Of a stretch of 64,000 nt of DNA, positions 16,736 to 25,110 are shown piece after piece. A model generated the notes under the pieces. That model saw only the letters and a program-made list of their open reading frames with translations. It did no database searches and was not told where the DNA came from. The stretch is from NCBI GenBank assembly GCA_964598765.1, contig CAZRCZ010000004.1, forward strand, positions 184,164-248,163. The letters run 5' to 3'. Source of the DNA: CAZRCZ01 sp964598765 (GTDB lineage: Bacteria; Sumerlaeota; Sumerlaeia; MVZB01; JAJFLK01). The translations under genes and the position numbers were made by a program. Numbering within the stretch: the first letter of the stretch is position 1; each line of letters opens with the position of its first letter.

Positions 16736-18001
16736 TTAATCAATCCTTATCCGGCGAAACGCTCGCAGATTCGTTCCCTTTGGGCCGATGAACGCTCCGG
16801 CCAAGGCGCGGCCTCGCAGATATTTTCGCGCCGCCCCTTGGACTGCTTCGGGAGTGAGCCGCTTGACTTCCCGCACGATTTCCTCCGGCGGAATCGGACG
16901 ATTGAACGTCAGCAGGGCATCGGCCAGATGCATCATTCGCGCCGAAGTGCTTTCGACCCCCATCAGGGTCGAGTCAAGGATTTGCTCGCGGTTCAGGTCC
17001 AATTCTCGCGTCGAAACTTTTTCCTCGCATAGGCGGTTCAATTCCACCATGCTGATTCGCAGGACCTCGCCGAGCGTTGCAGGGCTGGTCGAGCCGGCGA
17101 CGCCGAAGCTTCCCGCGCCGCGAAACGATTGCGCGAACGAATGAATGGAGTAGGCCAGCCCGCGCTTTTCGCGGACCTCCTTGAAAAGGCGCGAACTCAT
17201 GCTTCCTCCCAAGACCATGTTGGCCAAGCCGAAAGCGTAGCGGTCGAGCGATCCGCGCGGCGGACCGAGCGTCCCGAAACAAAAATGCGCCTGCTCGATG
17301 GGGCGCGTGGTCAGCTTGATCCGCGCGCCGTTGCGGATCGGAGTCGAATGGAAAAGCTTCGCGCGGCCGTGGGCGGACCGGCGACCCAGACGTCCCTTCA
17401 GAATTTCAAAACACTTTCGCTGATCGAACGATCCGGCAATCACGACGATCAACCGCGAGGGATCAAACTCCCGCGCGAGGTATCGTTTGATGAGCGGCCC
17501 CGAAAACTTTCGGATCGTTGTCGGCGTGCCGATCACCGGACGCCCCAGCGCCCCGCGAGGCCAGAGGGTCTTGAAAAAAAGATCGAAAATAAAGTCGTCC
17601 GGATTGTCCTCATACATCTTGAATTCTTCGAGGATCACGTTGCGCTCCCGCGCCATTTCGTCCTCCGGAAAGGTTGAATCCAGCAACATCTCCGAGAGCA
17701 AATCAAGAACCTCCGGCGCTTTCTCGTCCACGCATCGCGCATGAAGACAAAGGGTTTCCTGACCGGTGTGCGCGTTGAATTGTCCGCCGAGGCGGTTCAT
17801 CTCGTCGGCCAATTCCAGCGCGCCGTGCCTCGGCGTCCCTTTGAAAAGCATGTGCTCGATGAAATGGGTCAGGCCGTATTCTTCCCCTCGCTCGTGGCGG
17901 CTTCCGATCTCTAGCCAGAAGCCAATCGCGCAAGAACGAACGCCCTCCATCTGGTCGGCGGCGAGACGAACGCCATTGGGTAGCGTCATTCGTCGGATCA
18001 T
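16736..18001 (-). CDS. M16 family zinc peptidase (processing-protease type)
   Basis: 421 residues, the size of single-unit M16B peptidases related to mitochondrial processing peptidase and B. subtilis YmxG. The inverted zinc motif is HFIEH (H46, E49, H50 from this start), and the third ligand is a Glu 76 residues on (E126, in ERNVILEE). The second domain has RGLAYSIHSFAQ and the glycine-rich MVLGGSMSSRLFKEVREK. ATG at 18001 was chosen, rather than one 14 codons upstream, because it overlaps the gltX stop as ATGA, a classic coupling. It degrades or trims unstructured peptides; the natural substrate is unknown. Last gene of a four-gene run with gltX. Confidence 0.92.
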   Translation of the reverse strand: MIRRMTLPNGVRLAADQMEGVRSCAIGFWLEIGSRHERGEEYGLTHFIEHMLFKGTPRHGALELADEMNRLGGQFNAHTGQETLCLHARCVDEKAPEVLDLLSEMLLDSTFPEDEMARERNVILEEFKMYEDNPDDFIFDLFFKTLWPRGALGRPVIGTPTTIRKFSGPLIKRYLAREFDPSRLIVVIAGSFDQRKCFEILKGRLGRRSAHGRAKLFHSTPIRNGARIKLTTRPIEQAHFCFGTLGPPRGSLDRYAFGLANMVLGGSMSSRLFKEVREKRGLAYSIHSFAQSFRGAGSFGVAGSTSPATLGEVLRISMVELNRLCEEKVSTRELDLNREQILDSTLMGVESTSARMMHLADALLTFNRPIPPEEIVREVKRLTPEAVQGAARKYLRGRALAGAFIGPKGTNLRAFRRIRID

Positions 18002-19476
18002 GGGTGATTTGCTCCCGCTCCTGCGTGTTGCTTTTTGATCCATTGTCTCGCCTGATAAAGGCGTTCGAGGCTTCGGGCGCGGCCAAGCCCGACCAGAACG
18101 TCAAAAATTCCGGGGGAGACCGATTTCCCGGTCAACGCCAATCGCAGGGGATGAACGATCTTGCCGAAGGCAATCCCCTTCTTTTCCGCGAGCGCGCGCA
18201 AAAGATTTTCAAGATTTTCGGCGTCGAACGACTCGGCGGCGGCCAACTCTTCCTCCAGCGAGGCCAGAAGATTTTCCGCTCCTTCGACGAGAAAATGTTT
18301 TTGCGCCGTTTTCTCTTCGTAGCTTTCAATCGAAGGCGCGAAGAAATAATCCAGATTCGCCCGCATTTCCTCGAACGTGCGCGAACGCTCGATCTCCAGC
18401 GCGACGATGGAGCGGAACCAAGGATCGCGCAAATGCGATTCATTCGTTCCCGCGTTGCGAAAATGTTCCCGCGCGAGATCGGCGGCTTTTTCCAAGGGCA
18501 TCTTCCGCAGATAAACACCGTTCATCCAGCGAAGTTTGGCGTAGTCGAAAATCGCCGCCGATTGGTTGATCCGCCCGATGGAAAAATGGACGGTCAATTC
18601 CTCGCGGCTCATCAATTCGGTTTTCTCATCGAGGCTCCAGCCGAGCAAGGCGAGATAATTAAACATCGCCTCGGGCAAAATTCCCTCGCGGGCGAATTCC
18701 AGAATGCTCGTCGCGCCGTGGCGTTTGGACAGCCGCGTCCGATCCGGGCCTTGGATCAAAGGGAGATGACCATAGGCGGGAACATCCCAACCCATCGCGC
18801 GAAAAATGAGAATCTGGCGGGGCGTGTTGGAGAGATGATCGTCCCCGCGAATGACGTGGGTGATTTCCATTTCATGGTCGTCCACGACGACGCTCAATTG
18901 GTAGATCGGCGAACCGTCGCTTCGGCGAATCACAAAATCCCCCAGCTTGTCGTTCTCAAATACGCGCCGTCCGCCGATCAAATCGTCAAACTCCGTCGTC
19001 GGCTCCAATCCGATTTTGAAACGGATCGCGTGCGGCTCTCCCTTCTCGATTCGCCTCGCCGCGTCGGCGGGATTCTCATTCCGGCAGTGGCCGTCATAGA
19101 TGAAAGATTGTCCGGTTTTGCGCGCCGTTTCCCTCTGTTGTTCCAACCGCTCTTCCGAGCAGAAACAAGGATAAGCGTGTCCGAGCTTGATGAGTTGTTC
19201 GATGACCGCCTGATAATGTCCGCCGCGCTGGGACTGAAAGATCGGCCCCTCGTCCCAATCCAATCCGAGCCAGTGAAGTCCCTTCAGAATGACTTGTACC
19301 GATTCCTCGGTGGATCGCTCGCGGTCGGTGTCCTCGATGCGCAGAATGAATTTTCCCCCGCAACGCCGGGCCAAGAGCCAATTGAACAACGCGGTTCGCG
19401 CGCCGCCGACGTGAAGCGTTCCGGTCGGACTGGGGGCGAATCGAAGACGACTCTGGGGATTCAGTTCGGCGGTCAT
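17998..19476 (-). CDS. gltX: Glutamyl-tRNA synthetase
   Basis: Charges tRNA-Glu with glutamate. 492 residues, class I. The nucleotide-binding HIGH signature appears as HVGG within PSPTGTLHVGGARTALFNWL (from residue 16) and the KMSKS loop as RLSKRHGATS near 247-256. The GluRS-specific LRIEDTDRERS and the GDDHLSNTPRQI segment are present. The zinc-type sequence CFCSEERLEQQR around residue 110 (with CRNE after DGH) suggests a partial or intact SWIM-like zinc site as in E. coli GluRS. It begins 13 bp after a STAS-domain gene and ends in an ATGA overlap with the M16 peptidase, so it lies inside an operon led by a response regulator. Confidence 0.97.
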   Translation of the reverse strand: MTAELNPQSRLRFAPSPTGTLHVGGARTALFNWLLARRCGGKFILRIEDTDRERSTEESVQVILKGLHWLGLDWDEGPIFQSQRGGHYQAVIEQLIKLGHAYPCFCSEERLEQQRETARKTGQSFIYDGHCRNENPADAARRIEKGEPHAIRFKIGLEPTTEFDDLIGGRRVFENDKLGDFVIRRSDGSPIYQLSVVVDDHEMEITHVIRGDDHLSNTPRQILIFRAMGWDVPAYGHLPLIQGPDRTRLSKRHGATSILEFAREGILPEAMFNYLALLGWSLDEKTELMSREELTVHFSIGRINQSAAIFDYAKLRWMNGVYLRKMPLEKAADLAREHFRNAGTNESHLRDPWFRSIVALEIERSRTFEEMRANLDYFFAPSIESYEEKTAQKHFLVEGAENLLASLEEELAAAESFDAENLENLLRALAEKKGIAFGKIVHPLRLALTGKSVSPGIFDVLVGLGRARSLERLYQARQWIKKQHAGAGANHP

Positions 19477-19489
19477 GGACGGACGGGCG

Positions 19490-20047
19490 TCATGGTTGGC
19501 TTCGCGCCCTTTGGAGGCTTTCCTTGAGACTTTGAATGACCCCTTTGAATTGCGCCTCGTTTCCGCTGTCGGCGTCGATCAATTTCTCATGCGCCTCGAT
19601 CATCAGGATGATCCGGTTGACCTTGTCCAGCTGGGGAGCCGCGGCTTCCGTGAAGTTCGCGGAATCAGCGGAAGAGGCGGTTTGGGAAGCCAGCCCCGGC
19701 TGGTCTCGAATTTCCAAAACATGTTTCAATCCGAGGTTCGTCAACAGTTCCCGGACGTGCGGATTCGCGTTGACGACCGTGGATTTGGATCGGGCCTGCC
19801 GCATTTGCCTAAGCGCGAGGCTCGCCAAAACCCCCATGAACGTGCTGTCCATCGTCGGGCATTTTTCGAGATCGAAAACGAAGGCGGGAATATGCTCCGC
19901 GGTTGCGGTCAAATTGGCGACTTCGCGCAGGCTGAGGCTGTTGTGATGATTTCCACGCCCGCAGACGCGAACGACCACGACGTCTCCCGGCAAGCTCGCG
20001 TAGAGAATGCTTTCGGCGGCGGAGGCTTGTGGGAGGGGCAGAACCAT
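19490..20047 (-). CDS. STAS-domain protein (anti-sigma factor antagonist-like)
   Basis: 185 residues. The first 115 form a STAS fold: a VVVRVCGRGN strand, FVFDLEKCPTMDSTFMGVLASL with the D-S-T-F motif in which Ser68 is placed like the phosphorylated serine of SpoIIAA, then KSTVVNANPHVRELLTNLGL. STAS proteins switch partners such as anti-sigma kinases by serine phosphorylation. The remaining 70 residues are a mostly helical tail (KVNRIILMIEAHEKLIDADS), not typical of minimal antagonists. It lies 9 bp after a double-receiver regulator and 13 bp before gltX. No cognate kinase or sigma factor is seen nearby, so the pathway is inferred only in general terms. Confidence 0.85.
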   Translation of the reverse strand: MVLPLPQASAAESILYASLPGDVVVVRVCGRGNHHNSLSLREVANLTATAEHIPAFVFDLEKCPTMDSTFMGVLASLALRQMRQARSKSTVVNANPHVRELLTNLGLKHVLEIRDQPGLASQTASSADSANFTEAAAPQLDKVNRIILMIEAHEKLIDADSGNEAQFKGVIQSLKESLQRARSQP

Positions 20048-20056
20048 GCGCGGGTC

Positions 20057-21184
20057 CTAGTGTCTCCAAAACTCCTGATCATCTTTTTTCGGGAGCCGGC
20101 TCTGCGCGTCCGCCTTCAAGACATTGCTGACCCGCAGGGCTTCCTGTGTGGTCGTCTGGGCATCCGTCGCCATCGCCACGTTCATCAAAACCTGCTCGTG
20201 GGCGGCGCGGTCGGCCCGGGTTTCAAAGCCCGGCTCGGCAATCGCCCGTTCGATGATTTCCAACAACGCCGGCATCGAAAAAGGCTTCAGCAGGAAATAC
20301 CGGACGCCGAGAGACTCGACATATTGCCGGTCGCGTCCCTCTTTGCCTGAGATGAATACGATCGGAGATTTTTCGAACATTCGGTTCCGCCGGAGCATGG
20401 TCACGAGTTGATAGGCCGTCATTTTGGGGATCGTTCCGTCAACGACGAAAATGTCGGGCTTGTAATTGGCCGCGCGCTCCAGCGCCTCGATGCCGTCATG
20501 GGCGGGCAGAACTTCAAATCTTTTTTCCAATTCCGCGATGAGCTTCTGCGACAGGTCCCGATCATCCTCGACGAGAAGGACGCGCACCTTGGTAAGACTC
20601 GCCGGACGCTCGACGGGTTTGGGCGTGACGACTTGAGTCGTTCGCGGCCGCGCTCCGGTGTCGGCGGGATGGGACCTCGCCACGGGCGACGGAATCGGAC
20701 GTGACGGCGTGGGAGTTTCCCCGCCGCTCGCCGCCCTTCTTCGCATCGCCGTCGAGTGGGCGAGCGATTTCTGAACGTCGGCCACGACTCTCTTCTTGGG
20801 CCTGGGAACAATACCCTTGTCTTCGATGAAAAGCTGGATGTTCCGGCGAAACCGCGTCGGATCAATAGGTTTGGTGAGATACAGCGCGGCCCCAAAACTG
20901 TAACCCTTCTTGATGTGATCGGGCGAACCGAGCGCGGAAAGAAAGATCACCGGGACCGTTTCAAACTCCGGCGTCCGGCGAAGACGCTGGACGAACTCGT
21001 AGCCGTCCATGACCGGCATCATCACGTCGGTGACGATCAAATCCGGCTCTCCCTCCAACGCCATTTGCATCCCTTCCAAACCGTTGGAGGCGCGCAGACA
21101 TTCGAATTCCACCCCCAAGGAGGCCCTCAACAGTTCAGTGATGTCCGGGTCGTCCTCGACCAAGAGGACGCGGATCGGGTTCAT
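20057..21184 (-). CDS. Double-receiver response regulator without output domain
   Basis: 375 residues with two CheY-like receiver domains and no DNA-binding or enzymatic output. Receiver 1 (about 3-120) has the acidic pair VEDD, the phospho-acceptor Asp53 (VTDVMMP), and Lys105. A basic, Pro/Thr-rich linker spans 121-195. Receiver 2 (about 199-315) has VEDDRD, Asp249 (VVDGTIP) and Lys300 followed by Pro. A helical tail (HEQVLMNVAMATDAQTT) of about 55 residues follows. It leads an operon with the STAS protein, gltX and M16 peptidase, so the signal may pass to the STAS protein, as in partner-switching systems (inference). The cognate histidine kinase is not adjacent. Confidence 0.9.
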   Translation of the reverse strand: MNPIRVLLVEDDPDITELLRASLGVEFECLRASNGLEGMQMALEGEPDLIVTDVMMPVMDGYEFVQRLRRTPEFETVPVIFLSALGSPDHIKKGYSFGAALYLTKPIDPTRFRRNIQLFIEDKGIVPRPKKRVVADVQKSLAHSTAMRRRAASGGETPTPSRPIPSPVARSHPADTGARPRTTQVVTPKPVERPASLTKVRVLLVEDDRDLSQKLIAELEKRFEVLPAHDGIEALERAANYKPDIFVVDGTIPKMTAYQLVTMLRRNRMFEKSPIVFISGKEGRDRQYVESLGVRYFLLKPFSMPALLEIIERAIAEPGFETRADRAAHEQVLMNVAMATDAQTTTQEALRVSNVLKADAQSRLPKKDDQEFWRH

Positions 21185-21400
21185 GGTTTTTCACTTACGG
21201 CAACCGGTTTTGTTCCCCCCAGCGTCGGTTTGCATTTTTCACTTTGGCCGGATGGTCTTCAAGACATTTCGGAAATTCCATTCCCATCCTCAAAAAATTA
21301 ATCGCAAGCGCGCGGAGGCACAATGACGCGCTGAAGATGGCATGTCCTCATAGCGTCCTTGCGTTGAAATCCGAAATTGACCAAACCCTTCGATACGCTC

Positions 21401-24052
21401 TCAACGCTTGTCGTCATGATCATCATCTCTTTCCTGTTTCGCCGTTGAGATCTCAGGATACGGAACATCGTATCCTTTCACCGAATGCCAAATGATCCGG
21501 TTGATCGTCCACTCATCGGCTTTGTCCGGCTCGGAAAAATCCTGCTTGAGCGATTGCTCCGCCCAATAGCGTTGCTTGCCGCGCAACGCGGTCAATTTCG
21601 GATTCAAGTCGTCCAAGGGAACATTGTTGGGACGCGCGTCGTAGGGCGTCAAATCAGGTTTGTCTTGAAAGCAACGGATCATCGGCGTCGAGGCCAAATC
21701 GAGTTGGTTCATCGGCGGCACGTCCAAAATCCACTCCATTGTGCGGATCATGCCCACTTGCGTGTAGTTGGTTGAATCCACGAACCCGCGCTTGGTGTAG
21801 GGACTGGCGACGAGGCCGATGGTGCGGTGGCCGTCAACGTGGTCCGCGCCGTCGGAAGGATCATCCTCGGTGACGAAAATGCAAGTCTCCGGCCAGAATT
21901 TACTGTGTGAAACGGCCTCGACGATCCGTCCCAACGCGAGATCATTGTCGGCGAGCGCCGCGCTCGGCGTCGGTTCGCCCGGAAGCGATCCAACCGTGTG
22001 GTCGTTGGGCAGATGCATCAGCATGAAGTTGGGAAATCCCCCCTTCTCCTCGAATTCCTTGAGTTCCTTGATGAACGCCGCCGCGCGAACCACGTCGGGA
22101 ACCGTTCCGCTGTAGCCGCAGTAATTTTGGCAGATGTAGGGCTCAAGCGTTTTGACGTGGGCAAAACCGGTGAATCGGATGTGGTTGCCCCCCTTCGCAA
22201 AATCCTGATAGATGCCGACGAACGTGAACGGAATGCCCGTTGTTTCGGGATTGGAGGCGACCATTTCGCCGTAATCGCGGAAGGTCAGCCCCTTGGCGAG
22301 AACCGCGTCCCAAATGAATCCTCCCGCCGAATTGGCGAGCATGTCGTCGGCTCCCATCGGGAAACTTCGCGGCCAGCCCATCGTCAACGATTTTTCCAGA
22401 TAATCGGTCGCGTAGGCTTCGGTCGCCCAGTGGTGTCCGTCGGCGCTCATGATCCCGTTGCAGTAAAAATTATCGAAGAGCGTGAACTGATCGGCGAGCG
22501 CGTGGTGGTTGGGAGTGATTTTCTCGCCGAACATGCAAAGCTCCGGCTTGCCGTTTCCTTTCTTAATATCGCCGAAAAGCTGATCGTAGCTCCGGTTTTC
22601 CTTGATGATGTAGATGACATGCTTGAAGACCGATTTTTCTCCCGCGAGCAACGGTATCGGAACGGGCTGAGATCCCGGACCTTGAGCGGCGCGCTCCAAT
22701 CCCATGAGCGACCACGCCGTCCGATTGTTCGCCTCGACACGGGCGGTGAGCTTGGCAAGCTCCTCATCATTGGGAACGGGAATGATCGAAACCGATCCGC
22801 GTTGATTCCCCCGCACGACGAAACCGCCGTTGGGCAGATACGGCGGGCTTAGCGAACCGACTCCTTTGATGTTGGCGACAAAGAGCGTTTTCCCCGCCGG
22901 ATCAATTTTCACCGATGCCGGATACCATCCGGTCGGTATGAACCCTTTGATTCGACTCGCGTCGGGGATTTTGGCGTCCTTCAATTCGTCCCCTCGCGCA
23001 GGACGACCAAGTTCAATCACCGCGAGGGAATTGTTGGCTCCATTGGCGACGTAAAGCGTCGCGCCATCGGGGCTGACCTCGACCGTGTTCGGCGCGCTCC
23101 CGAACGGGAGTGCGTCCTTGGGCCGAACCGAAATTGTCTCGACGACTTTCAATTCGTTGGTGTCCACAACGGAAACGGTGTCGCTATTGGCGTTGGCGAC
23201 GAACAGACGGCTTTTGGATTTGTTGAACGTCATCCCCGAGGGATGAAGCTCCACCTCGATTGAGGCGATTTCGGTCTTCTTTTCCAAATCCACTACCGAA
23301 ATCGTTCCGCTCGCCGCCGCGAATTTCTTGTTGATGACCATCTGCGATCCCGAGGTCTCGGCGGTCAAGTCTCCCGGTTTGGGTTGGCGTCCGGCCCAGT
23401 CGGAAACAAACGCCCGTGAGCCTTTCACCAATACACCATAAGGCGCGACGCCGACCGGAATTTGCGCGACAATTTTATCCGTCGCCAAATCCATGAGCGC
23501 CAGCATGTTGAGCCGGCTCACGCAGACGCAAAGCCTTTTTTCATCCTCCGTCAAAGCCAAACCCGTCGGAACCGGTCCCCGGTCGTCCCCTTCCTTTTTG
23601 GGCATTTCGATTCGTTTGACGAACTTTCCCTTGGTCGGGGACTCCATTTCTATCACCGCCACCCCCCGCTGGGGATTGGAAACGTAGATGTGTTTGCCGT
23701 CCGCGCTCGCGGCAAGTCCGTGATAGGCCGATTCCGCGCCGACTTCGACAAAACTGAACGAGGCTTTCTTCTCCACGTCCATGAGATTGATTTGCCCTTC
23801 GACCGTCACGCCGAGCGTCTTCTGATCCGGCGCGAGCCATAAATCCACGGCGCGACCGCTGAACTCAATCTGCGCTCCCGCCGGATCAATCACTTGATTG
23901 GTCGGCACGATCACCCGACCATCCGGCAACCGCCCGACCGGCGCGTTGATAAGTTTTTCCTCGCCGATCTTTTCCAATCTTTCGGCGCAAGCTTCCTTCC
24001 TTGCGATAAAACCCAACGTGAACGCTAGGATATGAATCAATCGCGTTTTCAT
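21401..24052 (-). CDS. Beta-propeller plus alkaline-phosphatase-superfamily phosphoesterase
   Basis: 883 residues, exported. ATG at 24052 gives a signal peptide (MKTRLIHILAFTLGFIARKEA), so a longer in-frame start at 24190 was rejected. Residues of about 30-430 form a YVTN/YncE-like seven-bladed propeller, with SKSRLFVANANSDTVSVVDT and PDGATLYVANGANNSLAVIE as blades. The second half is a phosphoesterase of the phospholipase C / acid phosphatase family: HVIYIIKENRSYDQLFGD near its start, a metal-site segment SADGHHWATEAY, and a C-terminal ITEDDPSDGADH-like stretch (VTEDDPSDG, DHVDGHRT). This fusion is known in the YncE/alkaline phosphatase family. Its substrate (phospholipid, phosphate monoester) cannot be read from the sequence. 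Confidence 0.9.
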   Translation of the reverse strand: MKTRLIHILAFTLGFIARKEACAERLEKIGEEKLINAPVGRLPDGRVIVPTNQVIDPAGAQIEFSGRAVDLWLAPDQKTLGVTVEGQINLMDVEKKASFSFVEVGAESAYHGLAASADGKHIYVSNPQRGVAVIEMESPTKGKFVKRIEMPKKEGDDRGPVPTGLALTEDEKRLCVCVSRLNMLALMDLATDKIVAQIPVGVAPYGVLVKGSRAFVSDWAGRQPKPGDLTAETSGSQMVINKKFAAASGTISVVDLEKKTEIASIEVELHPSGMTFNKSKSRLFVANANSDTVSVVDTNELKVVETISVRPKDALPFGSAPNTVEVSPDGATLYVANGANNSLAVIELGRPARGDELKDAKIPDASRIKGFIPTGWYPASVKIDPAGKTLFVANIKGVGSLSPPYLPNGGFVVRGNQRGSVSIIPVPNDEELAKLTARVEANNRTAWSLMGLERAAQGPGSQPVPIPLLAGEKSVFKHVIYIIKENRSYDQLFGDIKKGNGKPELCMFGEKITPNHHALADQFTLFDNFYCNGIMSADGHHWATEAYATDYLEKSLTMGWPRSFPMGADDMLANSAGGFIWDAVLAKGLTFRDYGEMVASNPETTGIPFTFVGIYQDFAKGGNHIRFTGFAHVKTLEPYICQNYCGYSGTVPDVVRAAAFIKELKEFEEKGGFPNFMLMHLPNDHTVGSLPGEPTPSAALADNDLALGRIVEAVSHSKFWPETCIFVTEDDPSDGADHVDGHRTIGLVASPYTKRGFVDSTNYTQVGMIRTMEWILDVPPMNQLDLASTPMIRCFQDKPDLTPYDARPNNVPLDDLNPKLTALRGKQRYWAEQSLKQDFSEPDKADEWTINRIIWHSVKGYDVPYPEISTAKQERDDDHDDKR

Positions 24053-24375
24053 CTCGTGTTCACCTAATTTGCGGAATCCGTGTAATCTGTGGCCTAACAT
24101 AAAACAAGATAAGATAATTGTAGCATCTTTCTCCACGATTGATTTATAGTGATTTACCCGCCAAGGAGCCCTCCGCGGCGGAGATTCCACTTGGGAGGTG
24201 TCCCCGAGCGGCCCCCGAAGGCCCGCCCCGTTCGTTTCCCACCCGCGTTTGTCGCCGTTGCGGTTGTCGTTGTCAAGTTCACGCCGGATGAACCCATACC
24301 TTCCGGCGCGCCCTTGTTGAAGGGTGTTCCATGTTCCATCCAGTTCCAGTTCACGTTGTCAGCGGGAGAGTGTCC
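24053..24375. other. Divergent intergenic region, no gene seen
   Basis: Separates the phosphoesterase (minus) from an unknown membrane protein (plus). It contains a degenerate AATCCGTG-TAATCTGTGG motif at 24074-24093, related to others in the window, and an A+T-rich patch at 24097-24150 where a promoter for the minus gene is likely (TACAAT read on the minus strand near 24120, without a convincing -35 box). No open frame here has coding character. Confidence 0.5.
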
Positions 24376-25038
24376 GTGAGTCAAGTTGTCACCTATTTAT
24401 TGGTTGCGTTGGCGCTGGCCGTCGTCGGCGTTTTCGCCTACGCCGCCCTATACGCCACCAAGACGATCTACGATCTTCTTGGCGAAAATAAAAGCCTCAA
24501 AAAAGCCATCACGAATCTGACCGAGGAGACGCAGATCGGCTACGCCAAGGTTTTGTCGCAGGAGGAAAAAAACGGCGCGCTCCGGACGCGGCTTATTTTT
24601 GTCGAGACCGACCGCAACGACGTCTCCAAACACATCTTGCAGAAGGAATACGAGATCGAAGGAGACGTGGTTTTCTTCGACGCGCTTATCGTCAAGTTCG
24701 GCAACGAGGTCGTGATGGACGGAAAGGAGCGCGCGCTCTATCTCTGGCGGCGGGTCTATGGCGAGAAAATGGCGCCGAGCGAGGGCTTCCCCATCGAGGA
24801 GGAGGGGACCGAACCGGCCCGCTACGCCGACATCTTCAGCAAACTTTCCCTCGGCAACCGGGCGATGTTTTGGTCCGAGATTTGGCAGTTGTCCAACGAC
24901 CCGGAGCGTCTCAGAAAATCGGGCGTGTCGGCGATTTACGGCAACGTCGTCTATAAAAAACTTCGCCCCGGATTGATTTACGCCTTCAAGATTGACAACC
25001 GCGGAAGCCTCTATCCGGAGACGGTTCCGGCCTTATAG
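24376..25038 (+). CDS. Membrane-anchored coiled-coil protein, function unknown
   Basis: 220 residues. GTG at 24376 was chosen because GGGAGAG lies 6 bp upstream and the protein then starts MSQVVTYLLVALALAVVGVF, a single N-terminal membrane segment (about 5-28). A short coiled-coil stretch (IYDLLGENKSLKKAITNLTEE) follows. The C-terminal domain is predicted soluble, with phrases KHILQKEYEIEGDVVFFDALIVKF broken by acidic loops and ending YAFKIDNRGSLYPETVPAL. No family was recognised. The order anchor, coiled coil, then alpha/beta domain suggests a membrane-tethered scaffold or sensor. It is monocistronic, and the 72-bp gap to the convergent bamA holds an inverted repeat that may end both transcripts. 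Confidence 0.65.
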   Translation: MSQVVTYLLVALALAVVGVFAYAALYATKTIYDLLGENKSLKKAITNLTEETQIGYAKVLSQEEKNGALRTRLIFVETDRNDVSKHILQKEYEIEGDVVFFDALIVKFGNEVVMDGKERALYLWRRVYGEKMAPSEGFPIEEEGTEPARYADIFSKLSLGNRAMFWSEIWQLSNDPERLRKSGVSAIYGNVVYKKLRPGLIYAFKIDNRGSLYPETVPAL

Positions 25039-25055
25039 GCGTCTTTTCCATGTAT

Positions 25056-25110
25056 ATCCGTGAAATCCGTGTCCAAAAATTGGACGCGGAAGCACACGGA
25101 TTGCGCGGAT
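25056..25110. repeat. Inverted ATCCGTG-type repeat between convergent genes
   Basis: Left part ATCCGTGAAATCCGTGTCC (25056-25074) is answered on the right by GGACGCGGAAGCACACGGAT and GCGCGGAT. It lies between the stop codons of the unknown membrane protein and bamA, so it may fold in both transcripts. Same motif family as 24074 and 28913. Confidence 0.6.

Noticed and set aside
18004..19527. 507-codon plus-strand frame opposite gltX
   Set aside because: gltX is unmistakable on the minus strand; the antisense frame has no motif.
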